A DNA stretch of 64,000 nt from Clostridium sp. JN-1 (GTDB lineage: Bacteria > Bacillota > Clostridia > Clostridiales > Clostridiaceae), in contig NZ_CP033465.1 of the NCBI RefSeq assembly GCF_003718715.1, positions 1,860,001 through 1,924,000 on the forward strand, read 5' to 3'. Positions within the stretch are counted from its first letter, which is position 1, and each line of letters opens with the position of its first letter. The position numbers and the translations under genes were made by a program. The notes under the pieces are model-generated. The model ran no database searches. It saw only the letters and a program-made list of their open reading frames with translations, and was not told the DNA's origin. Of the stretch, positions 1 to 9,076 are shown one piece after another.

Positions 1-827
1 ACTGGTGCATCGAACATAGTTGCTATAAATATTACAGTTGATGCACCCATTTCAGCAGAAAAGCCATTAACAGGAGCAAGTTTTGCCACTCCGCTTCCCA
101 TAGTCTTTATTATCTTTTTTCCTCCAAAGCTTGTACCAAGTGCCATAGATATAGCACAGCATATTTTTACCCAGATGGGTACCGAAAAATGATCTAAAAA
201 ACCAGCACTTACAAGTGCCATAGTTATAATACCCATAGATTTTTGGGCATCATTTCCTCCATGATTTAATGCTATAAACATTCCTGAAAAGATTTGTGCC
301 TTTGAAAAGATCTTTGTAACTTTAGAAGGTGTTGTATTTCTAAGTATAAATCTCAATATAGTCATAAATACAAAACCAATTATAAATCCTATAATTGGTG
401 ATAAAAACAACCATAATACAACTTTCCAAAAAAATATAGACCAGTTTACTATAGTAAGAGAACGACTTGTGACAACTGCAGAACCAATTAATCCTCCTAC
501 AAGTGCATGTGATGAACTACTTGGCATTCCAAAATACCATGTTATTAAATTCCATATAATTGCACCAATCAATGCAGTCATTATAATTTCCGGAACTACA
601 TGACCAGAATCTATAATTCCATTACCTATAGTTTCTGCAACTTTTACGCTCATAAAAGCACCAATGAAATTCATTGTAACTGACATAATTACAGCTTGCC
701 TTAATGTTAAAACCCTAGTAGAAACAGAACAAGCTATGGCATTTGCACTATCATGAAAGCCATTGATAAAATCAAAAATTAACGCAATAATAATAATAGC
801 AAAAGTTAAAACTAATGTATTATGCAT
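1..827 (-). CDS. pit: PiT-family inorganic phosphate transporter (3' end outside window)
   Basis: Low-affinity phosphate permease of the cytoplasmic membrane that moves phosphate or metal-phosphate with cations. Reading the minus strand from the ATG at 827 gives a hydrophobic protein starting MHNTLVLTFAIIIIALIFDF and continuing NGFHDSANAIA, the PiT signature near the N-terminus; a second repeat has ALNHGGNDAQKSMGI. About 275 codons are visible and the frame is open at the left edge, so the C-terminus is missing. The start codon overlaps the last codons of the upstream DUF47 gene by 8 bp, which indicates translational coupling. DUF47-pit pairs are a standard phosphate uptake arrangement. The family call is secure. 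Confidence 0.93.
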   Translation of the reverse strand, partial: MHNTLVLTFAIIIIALIFDFINGFHDSANAIACSVSTRVLTLRQAVIMSVTMNFIGAFMSVKVAETIGNGIIDSGHVVPEIIMTALIGAIIWNLITWYFGMPSSSSHALVGGLIGSAVVTSRSLTIVNWSIFFWKVVLWLFLSPIIGFIIGFVFMTILRFILRNTTPSKVTKIFSKAQIFSGMFIALNHGGNDAQKSMGIITMALVSAGFLDHFSVPIWVKICCAISMALGTSFGGKKIIKTMGSGVAKLAPVNGFSAEMGASTVIFIATMFDAP

Positions 828-1443
828 TTTTCATTACTACTCCTTCAATAATGTTAGCTATGTCCTCGCAAGCATCTAAACTATCTTCAAGATATTGATA
901 AATTTCCCTCCACTTCATTACTTCAATAGTTTCCATATCTTCCCTAAATATATCCATAATTGCTCTTCTAGAAACTTTATCTCCTTCTTCTTCTATCCTA
1001 TTCACTTCTATAATTTTCTTTGATATCAGAGTACTTGTTTTCATATTTTTTAATTCTTTCATTATGACAATTATTTCTTCACAGCAGCTAACTATCATAT
1101 CACTTAATATTTTAGCCTCTTTAGTACAATCATTTACATTTAACATGACAAATCTACTAGCAGAAGACTCTATGTAATCAATTATATCGTCCATACCTTT
1201 TGCAATTAAATAAATATCTTCTCTGTCAAAAGGAGTTATAAAAGTTTTATTTAGTTGCTGAAGTATCTCATGTTGTTTCCTATCCCCTTCGTGTTCCACC
1301 TCTTTTAGTTTTTTTAAATTTTCTTCTGAATTTCCTAAATCGTTTAAAAAATCTAGCAACAATAGTGCTGCTTTATGAGCTATTTCGGCACTATCTATAA
1401 AAAAAGTATAAAATTTATCTTCTTTTGGAGTTAAACTAAACAT
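820..1443 (-). CDS. DUF47 family (PhoU-like) Pit accessory protein
   Basis: Helical cytoplasmic protein of 207 residues related to PhoU and found with PiT transporters, where it is thought to control transport activity. The sequence is charged and mostly helical, with EVEHEGDRKQHEIL and NRIEEEGDKVSRRA, the two E-x-E-G-D elements typical of DUF47 metal-binding helices. It is the first gene of a two-gene operon; its stop codon overlaps the start of the transporter gene. An AGGAGG-type ribosome site precedes the ATG. Length matches the family. No sign of damage. Confidence 0.9.
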   Translation of the reverse strand: MFSLTPKEDKFYTFFIDSAEIAHKAALLLLDFLNDLGNSEENLKKLKEVEHEGDRKQHEILQQLNKTFITPFDREDIYLIAKGMDDIIDYIESSASRFVMLNVNDCTKEAKILSDMIVSCCEEIIVIMKELKNMKTSTLISKKIIEVNRIEEEGDKVSRRAIMDIFREDMETIEVMKWREIYQYLEDSLDACEDIANIIEGVVMKNA

Positions 1444-1487
1444 TATATACCTCCTAATATGAAAGTGTACATTTTCGACCCTATAAA

Positions 1488-1496
1488 GTATAACAT
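1488..1496 (-). promoter_or_regulatory. extended -10 promoter of the DUF47-pit operon
   Basis: On the minus strand the sequence reads TGTTATACT, an extended -10 element about 45 bp before the DUF47 start. A -35 is not clear. No TTAACA-type Pho repeats are seen upstream, unlike the pst operon. Confidence 0.45.
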
Positions 1497-1632
1497 AAAT
1501 TTTATTTAAATTAAATACAAAAAAATTTTTGTAAACGTTTGGTGAATTAAATTATCTAATTTTATTATTTACAATAAAATTAATAATAATTGTCTTTAAA
1601 ATAAAAGTAATAATTATAAGCTAAAAGATGAC

Positions 1633-1656
1633 AAAAAAATAATGTAAAATTACATC
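1633..1656 (-). terminator. possible terminator after phoU
   Basis: Minus-strand small hairpin ATGTAA-TT-TTACAT followed by TATTTTTTT, 90 bp after the phoU stop. The stem is short, so this is tentative. The rest of the 1444-1743 gap is AT-rich with nothing recognisable beyond this and the promoter. Confidence 0.4.
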
Positions 1657-1743
1657 GCCATTATTTAAATAGCAGTAGTTAAGTAACTTTACATTATTAA
1701 TATTATATCTTAAAATCAACTTAAATTTTCATAAAAAACACCA

Positions 1744-2400
1744 TTATTCATTTAAATCCGTTAATTTTCCAGTTACAACGTATATAGTCCATTCACATAT
1801 ATTTGTAACATGATCTCCTACTCTTTCTAAATACTTACATACGAATAGTAATTGAGTTATTTGATTTATGTTTGATTTGTCACTTGACATTGTAACTAAC
1901 ATTTCTGTGAATACATTTCTATAAAACTCATCTACTTCATCATCCATTTTACATGCTCTGTATGCTTCATCTACATTTTTTGATACATACGAATCAAGTG
2001 ATATTCTTATCATATCTATTACTAGTTGAGATATCTTTTGTATATCTACTAAGTTCTTTATATACTTTTCACCTTTTAACTTCTTTGTAATCTTAGCTAT
2101 GTCAACTGCATAATCTGCCATCCTCTCTATATCCGTAACTATTTTGATAGTTGTAAATATAGTTCTCAAATCTGTAGCAAGTGGTTGTTCCTTAGCTATA
2201 AGTCTTATGCATTTGTTTTCTATTTCTTTTTGAAGGTCGTCAACTAAATCATCATTTTTAATTATTTTATCTGCAAGTTTATCATCTTGTTTAATCAATG
2301 ATTGTATAGATTGATATAACTGTTTTTCAACTATACTTTCCATTCTAAGCAAATCGTTATTTAGATCTTCAAGTGCAGAATCAAATCCTATTCTTGTCAT
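1744..2400 (-). CDS. phoU: phosphate transport regulator PhoU
   Basis: Negative regulator linking the PstSCAB transporter to the PhoR kinase; also involved in phosphate homeostasis. The 218-residue protein has the two-fold three-helix-bundle architecture, with ATDLRTIFTTIKIVTDIERMADYA and CKYLERVGDHVTNICEW carrying the E-R-x-x-D metal-binding elements of the two repeats (about residues 90-100 and 190-200). It is the last gene of pstS-pstC-pstA-pstB-phoU, 29 bp after pstB. A GAGGTGATG ribosome site precedes the start. Normal length for the family. Confidence 0.95.
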   Translation of the reverse strand: MTRIGFDSALEDLNNDLLRMESIVEKQLYQSIQSLIKQDDKLADKIIKNDDLVDDLQKEIENKCIRLIAKEQPLATDLRTIFTTIKIVTDIERMADYAVDIAKITKKLKGEKYIKNLVDIQKISQLVIDMIRISLDSYVSKNVDEAYRACKMDDEVDEFYRNVFTEMLVTMSSDKSNINQITQLLFVCKYLERVGDHVTNICEWTIYVVTGKLTDLNE

Positions 2401-2429
2401 AGTACATCACCTCTTTTATTTCAATTAAT

Positions 2430-3179
2430 TTAACCAAATCTTCCAGTTATATAATCTTCTGTTCCCTTATCCATTGGTTTATAAAATATGTTTTCCGTTT
2501 TGTCATACTCTACAACTTCACCATTCAAAAAAAATGCTGTATAATCTGATATCCTTCCAGCTTGCTGCATGTTATGTGTTACTATAATTATGGTATACTT
2601 TTTCTTAAGTTCATCCATAAGCTCTTCAATTTTCAATGTAGATATTGGATCAAGAGCTGAAGTTGGCTCATCCATAAGTAGTACCTCAGGCTCTACAGCA
2701 AGAGTTCTTGCTATGCATAATCTCTGCTGCTGACCTCCTGAAAGTCCTAATGCATTTTTATCTAATCTGTCCTTCACTTCATCCCAAATAGCTGCATCTT
2801 TTAAGCTGCTTTCTACAATTTCATTAAGCCTTTTTTTATTCTTAATTCCATGTATTTTAGGTCCATAAGTTATATTATCATATATTGACATTGGAAAGGG
2901 ATTAGGTTTTTGAAACACCATCCCCACTCTTTTGCGTAATTCTATGACATCATAGTTTTCATATATATTTGAAGATTCAAATAGTACGTTTCCTTCAATT
3001 TTAACTGATTCAATTAAATCATTCATTCTATTTAGAGTTCTAAGAAAAGTAGATTTTCCGCATCCAGATGGACCTATCAAAGCTGTAACAGCATTTTTAT
3101 GTATATTCAAATTTATGTTTTTTAGAGCTTGTGTATTTCCATAATACAAATTGAGATTTTTAACTTCTATTATACCCAT
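2430..3179 (-). CDS. pstB: phosphate ABC transporter ATP-binding protein PstB
   Basis: ATPase driving high-affinity phosphate import together with PstS, PstC and PstA. The 249-residue protein has Walker [10 protein letters not shown] at 36-44, the PstB-typical [11 protein letters not shown] segment at about 93-102, the ABC signature LSGGQ at 146-150, and Walker B LLMDEP at 167-172. It lies between pstA (15 bp gap) and phoU on the minus strand. A GGGGGA ribosome site precedes the ATG. Complete and normal in length. Confidence 0.97.
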   Translation of the reverse strand: MGIIEVKNLNLYYGNTQALKNINLNIHKNAVTALIGPSGCGKSTFLRTLNRMNDLIESVKIEGNVLFESSNIYENYDVIELRKRVGMVFQKPNPFPMSIYDNITYGPKIHGIKNKKRLNEIVESSLKDAAIWDEVKDRLDKNALGLSGGQQQRLCIARTLAVEPEVLLMDEPTSALDPISTLKIEELMDELKKKYTIIIVTHNMQQAGRISDYTAFFLNGEVVEYDKTENIFYKPMDKGTEDYITGRFG

Positions 3180-3194
3180 TAAAAGCTATCCCCC

Positions 3195-4082
3195 CTAATC
3201 CTTTCCAGCATATGATTTGTATATTTTTTTACATAAAATTCTTGCAGCAATATTAAAAACTAAAACCATTATTATTAAAACGGCTGAAGCTTTGTTAGCT
3301 ATTGCTGATGCATCTGGTACAATACCTTCTGAATTAAGCTTCCATATATATACTGATAGAGTTTCTGCAGGTCTCATTACACTAAAAGGAGATGATTTTT
3401 CAACTAAATCTGCAGTGTTAAAATGAAGTATTGGAGCACTCATACCTGCTGTATATAAAAGTGCCGCTGCTTCTCCAAAAATTCTACCAGCTGCCAAAAT
3501 AATTCCTGTTAAAATTTGAGGCAGTGCTGAAGGCAATATAACTTTTTGAATAGTTTGCCACGTTGTAGCTCCAAGTCCCAAACTTGCTTCCTTGACAGCT
3601 TCTGAAGATGCCCTTATCGCATTTTCACTTACCCTTGTAAGAGAAGGTAAATTTAAAACTGCTATAGCAAGTGCTCCAGAAAGTAAAGTGAATCCCCATT
3701 TAGTCATATTTACAAAAACTAAGAGTCCAAATAACCCCACTACAATTGATGGAAGTGACGCCATAGTTTCTATACATAATCTTATTATGTTTAGTATGAC
3801 TCCTTGTTTAGCATATTCTGCAAGATATATTCCTGCTCCTACTCCAAGTGGTATTGTAATTAAAAGTGATATTATAAGCATATAAAAGGAATTAAATAGT
3901 TGGGGTGCAATTCCACCTCCTGCTTCCCCTATCTTAGGATTTCCAAATAAGAAAGAAGAATTCAAACAGCCTCTTCCTTTAAATAATATATATCCTATTA
4001 ACGATGCAAGAAGTGTTATGACAAATATAAATACAAGATAAATAACTCCTGTCCATATCTTATCTTTTAATTTAGCATTCAT
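3195..4082 (-). CDS. pstA: phosphate ABC transporter permease PstA
   Basis: One of two membrane subunits of the Pst phosphate importer. The 295-residue protein has about six hydrophobic segments and the binding-protein-dependent permease EAA loop near EAVKEASLGLGATTWQTI (about 160-177). The ATG directly follows the pstC stop (zero gap), with an AGAGGTGA ribosome site inside the pstC end, so translation of the two is probably coupled. Confidence 0.95.
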   Translation of the reverse strand: MNAKLKDKIWTGVIYLVFIFVITLLASLIGYILFKGRGCLNSSFLFGNPKIGEAGGGIAPQLFNSFYMLIISLLITIPLGVGAGIYLAEYAKQGVILNIIRLCIETMASLPSIVVGLFGLLVFVNMTKWGFTLLSGALAIAVLNLPSLTRVSENAIRASSEAVKEASLGLGATTWQTIQKVILPSALPQILTGIILAAGRIFGEAAALLYTAGMSAPILHFNTADLVEKSSPFSVMRPAETLSVYIWKLNSEGIVPDASAIANKASAVLIIMVLVFNIAARILCKKIYKSYAGKD

Positions 4083-5018
4083 CTACTTAAATTCACCTCT
4101 TTTTTCAATAGCCCTTATAATTAAAATAAATATAAATGATATTACTAAAAGCAGCAGTGCAAGAGACCACAGTGCATCATTCCATACTGTTCCAGATGCC
4201 GTATTTCCCATATCCATAGTTAAAATACTTGTTAAAGTAGATGTAGGACTCATTAAATTATTTGGAAACTTAATAGAATTACCTATAACCATTTGTACTG
4301 CAAGTGCTTCTCCAAAAGCTCTTGCAAGTCCCAATACTATCCCAGTTAAAATACCACTTTTAGCAGCAGGTACTATTACTTTACTTATAGTTTGCCATCT
4401 TGTAGCTCCAAGTCCAAAAGACGCTTCCAAATAATTTTTTGGAATAATTTTAACAGCATCTGATGATAAACTAGCTATGGTTGGAAGTATCATAATGCTC
4501 AACACCAATATGCCAGCCAGCAGACTAAATCCTATTCCGCCAAAATTTTTCTTTAAAAATGGGAGTAAAACACTAAATCCTATCCACCCATATACAACTG
4601 ATGGTATTCCAACAAATAATTCTAAAGCTGGCTGCAGTATTTTCTTTCCAATCCTGGGGGATATATAGTGCATAAAAATAGCAAGGGCAATACCAATAGG
4701 TGCACTCAATATAACCGCACCTATTGAAACAAATGTTGATCCAGCTATAAATATAAATGCACCTAATTTAGGATTTGAACTATCTGGAACCCATCTTGAC
4801 GTAAATAAAAATTGCCAAATTGAGTACCCATCTTTAGTAAAAGTCTGTATTCCTTTAAATCCTAAGAATGCTATTATACTTAAAGTCAGTGCAACTATTA
4901 TAAAACCGCAAACCATGGAATAGCCTTTACCAATATATTCATTTTTAAACTTTTTCCATATATTTTTATTATTTATGCTCTTTATCATTACACTTTTATT
5001 ATTTATGCTGTTTATCAT
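4083..5018 (-). CDS. pstC: phosphate ABC transporter permease PstC
   Basis: Second membrane subunit of the Pst importer, 311 residues, with an N-terminal membrane anchor and a permease domain; the EAA loop is at NYLEASFGLGATRWQTI. The first 20 codons contain a tandem duplication: MINSINNKSV is followed by MIKSINNKNI, so two in-frame ATG codons exist 30 bp apart. The AGGAG ribosome site lies 9 bp before the first ATG, which is why that start was chosen. A hairpin lies between pstS and this gene. Confidence 0.94.
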   Translation of the reverse strand: MINSINNKSVMIKSINNKNIWKKFKNEYIGKGYSMVCGFIIVALTLSIIAFLGFKGIQTFTKDGYSIWQFLFTSRWVPDSSNPKLGAFIFIAGSTFVSIGAVILSAPIGIALAIFMHYISPRIGKKILQPALELFVGIPSVVYGWIGFSVLLPFLKKNFGGIGFSLLAGILVLSIMILPTIASLSSDAVKIIPKNYLEASFGLGATRWQTISKVIVPAAKSGILTGIVLGLARAFGEALAVQMVIGNSIKFPNNLMSPTSTLTSILTMDMGNTASGTVWNDALWSLALLLLVISFIFILIIRAIEKRGEFK

Positions 5019-5059
5019 TATACATACTCCTTATTTATTCTTAACTTATGTATAAAAGG

Positions 5060-5081
5060 CTGGCTGCTCTAGAGCAGTCAG
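5060..5081 (-). terminator. pstS-pstC intercistronic hairpin
   Basis: The minus strand forms a ~10-bp stem with one mismatch (CTGACTGCTC / GAGCAGCCAG) only 12 bp after the pstS stop, followed by a short CCTTTTA. It probably limits read-through or protects the pstS mRNA so that more binding protein than permease is made, as in many binding-protein-first ABC operons. Confidence 0.6.
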
Positions 5082-5092
5082 TCTAGAATTTT

Positions 5093-5980
5093 TTATTTTT
5101 TTATATCTGAAGATGGAATATATCCTAACTTTTCAATTAGAGACTTATTTTCATCACTCATCATATAATCTATAAATGCCTTTGATAAATCTTTAGCTTC
5201 ACCTTTAGTGTACATATGTTCATAAGACCAGAATGGATATTTATTTGAAATTATATTTTCCTTATTAGCTTCAATACCATCAATCTTTAGTGGTTTTACG
5301 CTTTTCTTAACTTCATCGCTCAAATAAGTTAGTGATAAATAGCTTATAGAACCTTTTGTTGATTGTATTGCTTTTTCAACATTTCCATTTGAATCTTGAA
5401 TAGTTCCAATACCTTCCTTTTCATCCTTTCCACCCATTACAGTATTCTTAAAAGCAGCTCTTGTTCCAGATGACTTTGCCCTATTTATAACATTTATAGC
5501 TAAGTCGTCCCCACCAACATCTTTCCAGTTAGTAATTTGACCTATAAATATTTTTTGAATTTGGTCTTTTGTTAAGCTATCAACTTTTACATCTTTATTA
5601 ACTACAACCGCAAAGCCTACAGCACATACTTTATGATCTACAGGTTCCTTCGCCTTTGCTGCATCCAAACTTTTTTCTGCAAAAATATCGGAATTACCTA
5701 TATCAACACTTCCTTCTTCAACTAATTTTAAACCAGTTCCACTTCCCCCTCCTTGAACATTCACTGATGCATTTGGATTCTTTTCATTAAACTTTTTACT
5801 TGTTTGTTCAACTAACGGCTGCAGTGCAGTTGAACCGGCTGCAGTTATTGAACCTGAAAACCCATTTTTATTACTTCCTGAATTTGACTGAGTATTACTT
5901 TGTCCACACCCAACAAACATTCCAGAAATTATCATTACAAATAATGCCCCTACAATAATCCTAAGATTGTTTTTTTTCAT
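5093..5980 (-). CDS. pstS: phosphate-binding lipoprotein PstS
   Basis: Extracellular membrane-anchored phosphate receptor of the Pst system. The start is placed at MKKNNLRII because AGGAGG lies 9 bp upstream; a longer reading frame exists but lacks a ribosome site. The protein of 295 residues has a lipoprotein signal ending in GMFVGC (Cys lipidation site), followed by a Ser/Asn-rich linker and AAGSTALQPL, GGGSGTGLK and NRAKSSGTRAAF, the phosphate-binding loops of the PstS fold. First gene of the pst operon and preceded by a clear Pho box. Confidence 0.95.
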   Translation of the reverse strand: MKKNNLRIIVGALFVMIISGMFVGCGQSNTQSNSGSNKNGFSGSITAAGSTALQPLVEQTSKKFNEKNPNASVNVQGGGSGTGLKLVEEGSVDIGNSDIFAEKSLDAAKAKEPVDHKVCAVGFAVVVNKDVKVDSLTKDQIQKIFIGQITNWKDVGGDDLAINVINRAKSSGTRAAFKNTVMGGKDEKEGIGTIQDSNGNVEKAIQSTKGSISYLSLTYLSDEVKKSVKPLKIDGIEANKENIISNKYPFWSYEHMYTKGEAKDLSKAFIDYMMSDENKSLIEKLGYIPSSDIKK

Positions 5981-6028
5981 TACATAAAACCTCCTATTTC
6001 GATCACAAATATTATGATAAACTTTCAA

Positions 6029-6056
6029 GGTTAACGCATTGTTATACGTATGTTAA
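6029..6056 (-). promoter_or_regulatory. Pho box (PhoP binding repeats) of the pst operon
   Basis: On the minus strand the hexamers TTAACA, ATAACA and TTAACC occur at an exact 11-bp period, the spacing expected for tandem PhoP dimers. A CATAAT -10 element lies about 13 bp downstream (6011-6016). Together these indicate PhoP-dependent activation under phosphate limitation. Confidence 0.75.
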
Positions 6057-6105
6057 TTAAATTTAACAAAAGCATTGCTTGTTATAGTATTTCTCATATA
6101 AAATA

Positions 6106-6144
6106 AAAATATGTTTAAGCAGTTAAAATACTTAAACATATTTT
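6106..6144 (-). terminator. terminator after the phoR remnant
   Basis: Perfect 14-bp stem (AAAATATGTTTAAG / CTTAAACATATTTT) with an 11-nt loop, followed on the minus strand by TTATTTTATA. It begins 6 bp after the remnant's stop codon and separates it from the pst promoter; it was presumably the original phoR terminator. Confidence 0.7.
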
Positions 6145-6149
6145 CAAAA

Positions 6150-6313
6150 TTACATTTCTTCATTTTTTATTATTGGTATTGATATAATAAACTTGCTTCC
6201 CGTTTTTGGTTCACTCTTTACTTCTATGCTGCCATTAAATAAGATAACTATGTGCCTGACTATTGCAAGCCCTAATCCCGTTCCACCTTGCTTTCTTGAC
6301 CTAGCCTTATCAA
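6150..6313 (-). pseudogene. C-terminal remnant of a PhoR-like histidine kinase
   Basis: Only the last part of a sensor kinase catalytic domain remains. Read on the minus strand it contains [20 protein letters not shown], that is the G2 box of the HATPase domain, then [15 protein letters not shown] and the stop at 6150. Everything upstream (sensor, HisKA, N and G1 boxes) is gone; the frame runs directly into the 3' end of the PgeF gene. Its position just before pstS, where phoP-phoR commonly sits in clostridia, makes PhoR the likely parent. It cannot be functional. Confidence 0.8.
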
Positions 6314-7012
6314 TTATTTTAAAAATATAAAAGAAAACATCCTTCCATCTTGATTTTTTCTATATGAATGTGTCTTATAATCTTTTGAACAAAAAGTACA
6401 TATATTTAAGTTTCTTATATCTTTAACTTTCTTTAACTCCAATTGATGTACTATACAATTTTGCATATTTAAATGTCTCCCTTTGTGTATATTAACATTT
6501 TTATAAATAGGTGTATTGGTAAATTTCTCAATTAATTCTTCGCTTACTTCATAGCAGCATTCATGAATATGAGGACCAATAACAGCTGTAATATCTTCTC
6601 CCTTACAGCTGTATTCTCTTTCCATCTTTTCAATTGTCTTGTACACTACGCAGCTTAAAGTACCTCTCCAGCCGCTGTGAACTGCTGCTATAACTTGACT
6701 TACTTTATCATACAAAAGAACTGAAACACAGTCCGCAGTAAAAACACCTACTGCTGCATTCCTTTTATTTGTAATAAAAGCATCTGCCTCATGACGTTTA
6801 CCATCGTAATCTATAATTTTGTCACTATGAATTTGGTTCAAAAATCCAACTTCTTTTACACCAAACCACTTTTTTATATTTTGTATATTTTTGATTCCTA
6901 TTTCCTTTTTTCTATCAAAGTCTAAATTATTTTCAGCTGTAGAAAATATCATTTCTGCCTTTTCAAAAGGTATACTTATAAACTTATACCCATCTATTAA
7001 TACATCCTTCAT
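6314..7012 (-). CDS. pgeF: YfiH/PgeF (laccase-domain, LACC1-type) protein
   Basis: Member of the multicopper-oxidase-like YfiH family, described as peptidoglycan editing factor in Escherichia coli and as a purine nucleoside-active enzyme in LACC1. The 232-residue protein carries the conserved metal-site elements [30 protein letters not shown] and [12 protein letters not shown] (His and Cys ligands). Length is close to the family norm. The stop codon sits exactly at the junction with the truncated kinase, so the deletion seems to have left this gene intact. The precise substrate in this organism is unknown. Confidence 0.85.
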   Translation of the reverse strand: MKDVLIDGYKFISIPFEKAEMIFSTAENNLDFDRKKEIGIKNIQNIKKWFGVKEVGFLNQIHSDKIIDYDGKRHEADAFITNKRNAAVGVFTADCVSVLLYDKVSQVIAAVHSGWRGTLSCVVYKTIEKMEREYSCKGEDITAVIGPHIHECCYEVSEELIEKFTNTPIYKNVNIHKGRHLNMQNCIVHQLELKKVKDIRNLNICTFCSKDYKTHSYRKNQDGRMFSFIFLK

Positions 7013-7116
7013 ACTAATCTCCTCTATCTATTCTAGTCTTAATCATATTTTAACATTTTTTCATATGCATATCATATTATCACCATAATATTTAACTATC
7101 TTAACTTAGATTTAGC

Positions 7117-7157
7117 AAAAAAAAATAAATGGCATACATCAAGTATTCCACTTATTT
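7117..7157 (-). terminator. nrdR terminator overlapping the stop codon
   Basis: Minus-strand stem AAATAAGTGG / CCATTTATTT (10 pairs with one G-U) followed by a run of nine T. The upstream arm includes the nrdR stop codon. Confidence 0.65.
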
Positions 7158-7607
7158 TTTTGCAATTAAATTCTTTATTTCTTCCATAAATGTATTTACA
7201 TCTTTAAATTGCCTATAAACTGAAGCAAATCTAACATATGAAATTTCATCTAGATCCTTTAAACTTTCCATTATCATTTCACCTATGTCTTTTGAGCTAA
7301 TTTCTGTTATCATATTATTACTTATGCTCTTTTCTATATTGTAAGCTACATCTTCAATTTGCTTTCTAGAAACAGGTCTTTTTTGGCAAGCTTTTATAAG
7401 CCCATTTATTATTTTATTTCTGTCAAAATACTCCCTATCCATATTTTTCTTTATAACTAAAACAGGTATGTTTTCAATTTTTTCATAGGTAGTATATCTC
7501 TTATTACATTTTAAACATTCTCTTCTTCTTCTAATTGCCATATTATCTTCAGTAGATCTTGAATCAACTACTTTGCTTTCACTATAACCACAGTAAGGGC
7601 ATTTCAC
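7152..7607 (-). CDS. nrdR: transcriptional repressor NrdR
   Basis: ATP/dATP-sensing repressor of ribonucleotide reductase genes. The 151-residue protein has the N-terminal zinc ribbon (CPYC at 3-6 and CLKC at 31-34) and the ATP-cone (about residues 49-139, starting [18 protein letters not shown]). The size is typical. It lies 74 bp downstream of mreB on the same strand with no terminator between, so the two may be cotranscribed. Confidence 0.95.
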   Translation of the reverse strand: MKCPYCGYSESKVVDSRSTEDNMAIRRRRECLKCNKRYTTYEKIENIPVLVIKKNMDREYFDRNKIINGLIKACQKRPVSRKQIEDVAYNIEKSISNNMITEISSKDIGEMIMESLKDLDEISYVRFASVYRQFKDVNTFMEEIKNLIAKK

Positions 7608-7681
7608 ATTTATTCACGTCCTTCTAAATAAATATATTCCTCTGTATATATTATACACTGTTTGTGAAAAATTTGTAGTAT

Positions 7682-8683
7682 CTATTGTACCTTATCCATC
7701 ATATCTAGGCACTTTCCTGCACCAAGAACAACACACTCAAGTGGATTTTCTGCAATGCACGTATGTATATGTATTTCACTTTGTATAAGCTTATCCAAAC
7801 CTTTTAAAAGTGAACCGCCGCCTGAAAGTACTATCCCTTTATCCATTATATCCGCTGCAAGTTCCGGCGGAGTTTGTTCAAGTGTAGTTTTAATTGCTTC
7901 AACTATGAGCGATACTGGTTCTTTCAAAGCTTCTCTTATTTCACTTCCTGTTATGGTAATAACCTTTGGAAATCCAGCCATTGAGTCACTGCCCATCACT
8001 TCCATAGTTTCTTCATCATCATCATCTTTATATGCAGAACCCAGCTGTATTTTAATATCTTCTGCTGTTCTTTCCCCTATGGTTACATTAAATTTTCTTT
8101 TTATGTAGTTAATAATTGTTTCATCCAGCTTATCTCCTGCAGCTTTTATACTCTTACTAGTAACAATACCTCCAAGTGAAACAACTGCCGCCTCAGTAGT
8201 ACCTCCACCTATATCAATAATCATGCTGCCAACTGGCTCATCTACAGGCAAACCAGCTCCTATAGCTGCAGCTATAGGCTCTTCAATCGTCATAATTTTG
8301 TGTGCTCCTATTTCAGTTACTGCCTGATTAATTGATTTCTTTTCAACATCCGTAATTTCTGAAGGATGGCAAATTACAACTTTAAAGTTTTTAAAAGCAC
8401 CCTTACCATCAACCTTTTTAATAAATTTTTTAAGCATTTGTTGAGCGACATCAAAGTTAGCAATTACTCCATCTCTTAATGGTCTAATAGTATCAATATT
8501 TTTTGGTGTTCTGCCTATCATATTCTTAGCCTCTAACCCAACAGCTAAGACTTTCCCATTTGTATTATCTACAGCTGCAGCTGACGGTTCATTTAACAGA
8601 ATACCTTTCCCTTTTACATAAACCAAAGTATTTGAAGTTCCTAAATCTATTCCAATATCTCTAGACGTTACAAAAAATCTCAT
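7682..8683 (-). CDS. mreB: rod-shape protein MreB/Mbl family
   Basis: Bacterial actin that organises lateral cell-wall synthesis at the membrane. The 333-residue protein has the phosphate-1 motif DIGIDLGTSNTLVYVKG, the phosphate-2 segment IDIGGGTTEAAVVSLGG and the adenosine motif VLSGGGSLLKGL. The start at MRFFVTSRD is preferred over an ATG six codons upstream because GAAAGGGGA lies at the right spacing. No mreC or mreD follows, so this is an orphan copy; whether it is closer to MreB or Mbl cannot be decided here. Confidence 0.9.
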   Translation of the reverse strand: MRFFVTSRDIGIDLGTSNTLVYVKGKGILLNEPSAAAVDNTNGKVLAVGLEAKNMIGRTPKNIDTIRPLRDGVIANFDVAQQMLKKFIKKVDGKGAFKNFKVVICHPSEITDVEKKSINQAVTEIGAHKIMTIEEPIAAAIGAGLPVDEPVGSMIIDIGGGTTEAAVVSLGGIVTSKSIKAAGDKLDETIINYIKRKFNVTIGERTAEDIKIQLGSAYKDDDDEETMEVMGSDSMAGFPKVITITGSEIREALKEPVSLIVEAIKTTLEQTPPELAADIMDKGIVLSGGGSLLKGLDKLIQSEIHIHTCIAENPLECVVLGAGKCLDMMDKVQ

Positions 8684-8910
8684 CAAAATTTCCCCTTTCA
8701 AATTTGCAATATATCTTTAGATAATATTGATGATAATGTACGTAAAGTAGATTTACATTTTCATAAAGTCCCATACATACTTTTTTTAAAGTATATATTT
8801 AATGAGGCTGCTTTTCAATACACAAACAATTCCTAACGTTCCACAATATGTTATTACCATAATATTTTGAAATATAAATTGTAGATTTAGAAATTATATT
8901 TATTGGTGTT

Positions 8911-8950
8911 AAAAAGGCAAAACCATAACAAAAATGTTATAGGTCCTGCC
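8911..8950 (-). terminator. terminator after the HAD phosphatase gene
   Basis: Strong minus-strand hairpin: GGCAGGACC...ATAACA pairs with TGTTAT...GGTTTTGCC, followed by TTTTTAA. It lies 127 bp after the HAD gene stop. The rest of the 8684-9076 gap holds the mreB leader and AT-rich sequence with only an unclassifiable 20-codon open stretch. Confidence 0.75.
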
Positions 8951-9076
8951 TGCATTACCAGTAACAATCAATAAAATACATCTATATATTTATGTTTGCA
9001 TATACTTTTTTTCCATTATCAGCCGCAATTTTAACTTTAAACTTGAAAATTTATCATCATGTGGTATTTGCTGCAG

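Noticed and set aside
8950-9076. Short frame reading KVKIAADNGKKVYANI
   Set aside because: Only about 22 codons between stops, no start or ribosome site, and no recognisable family.
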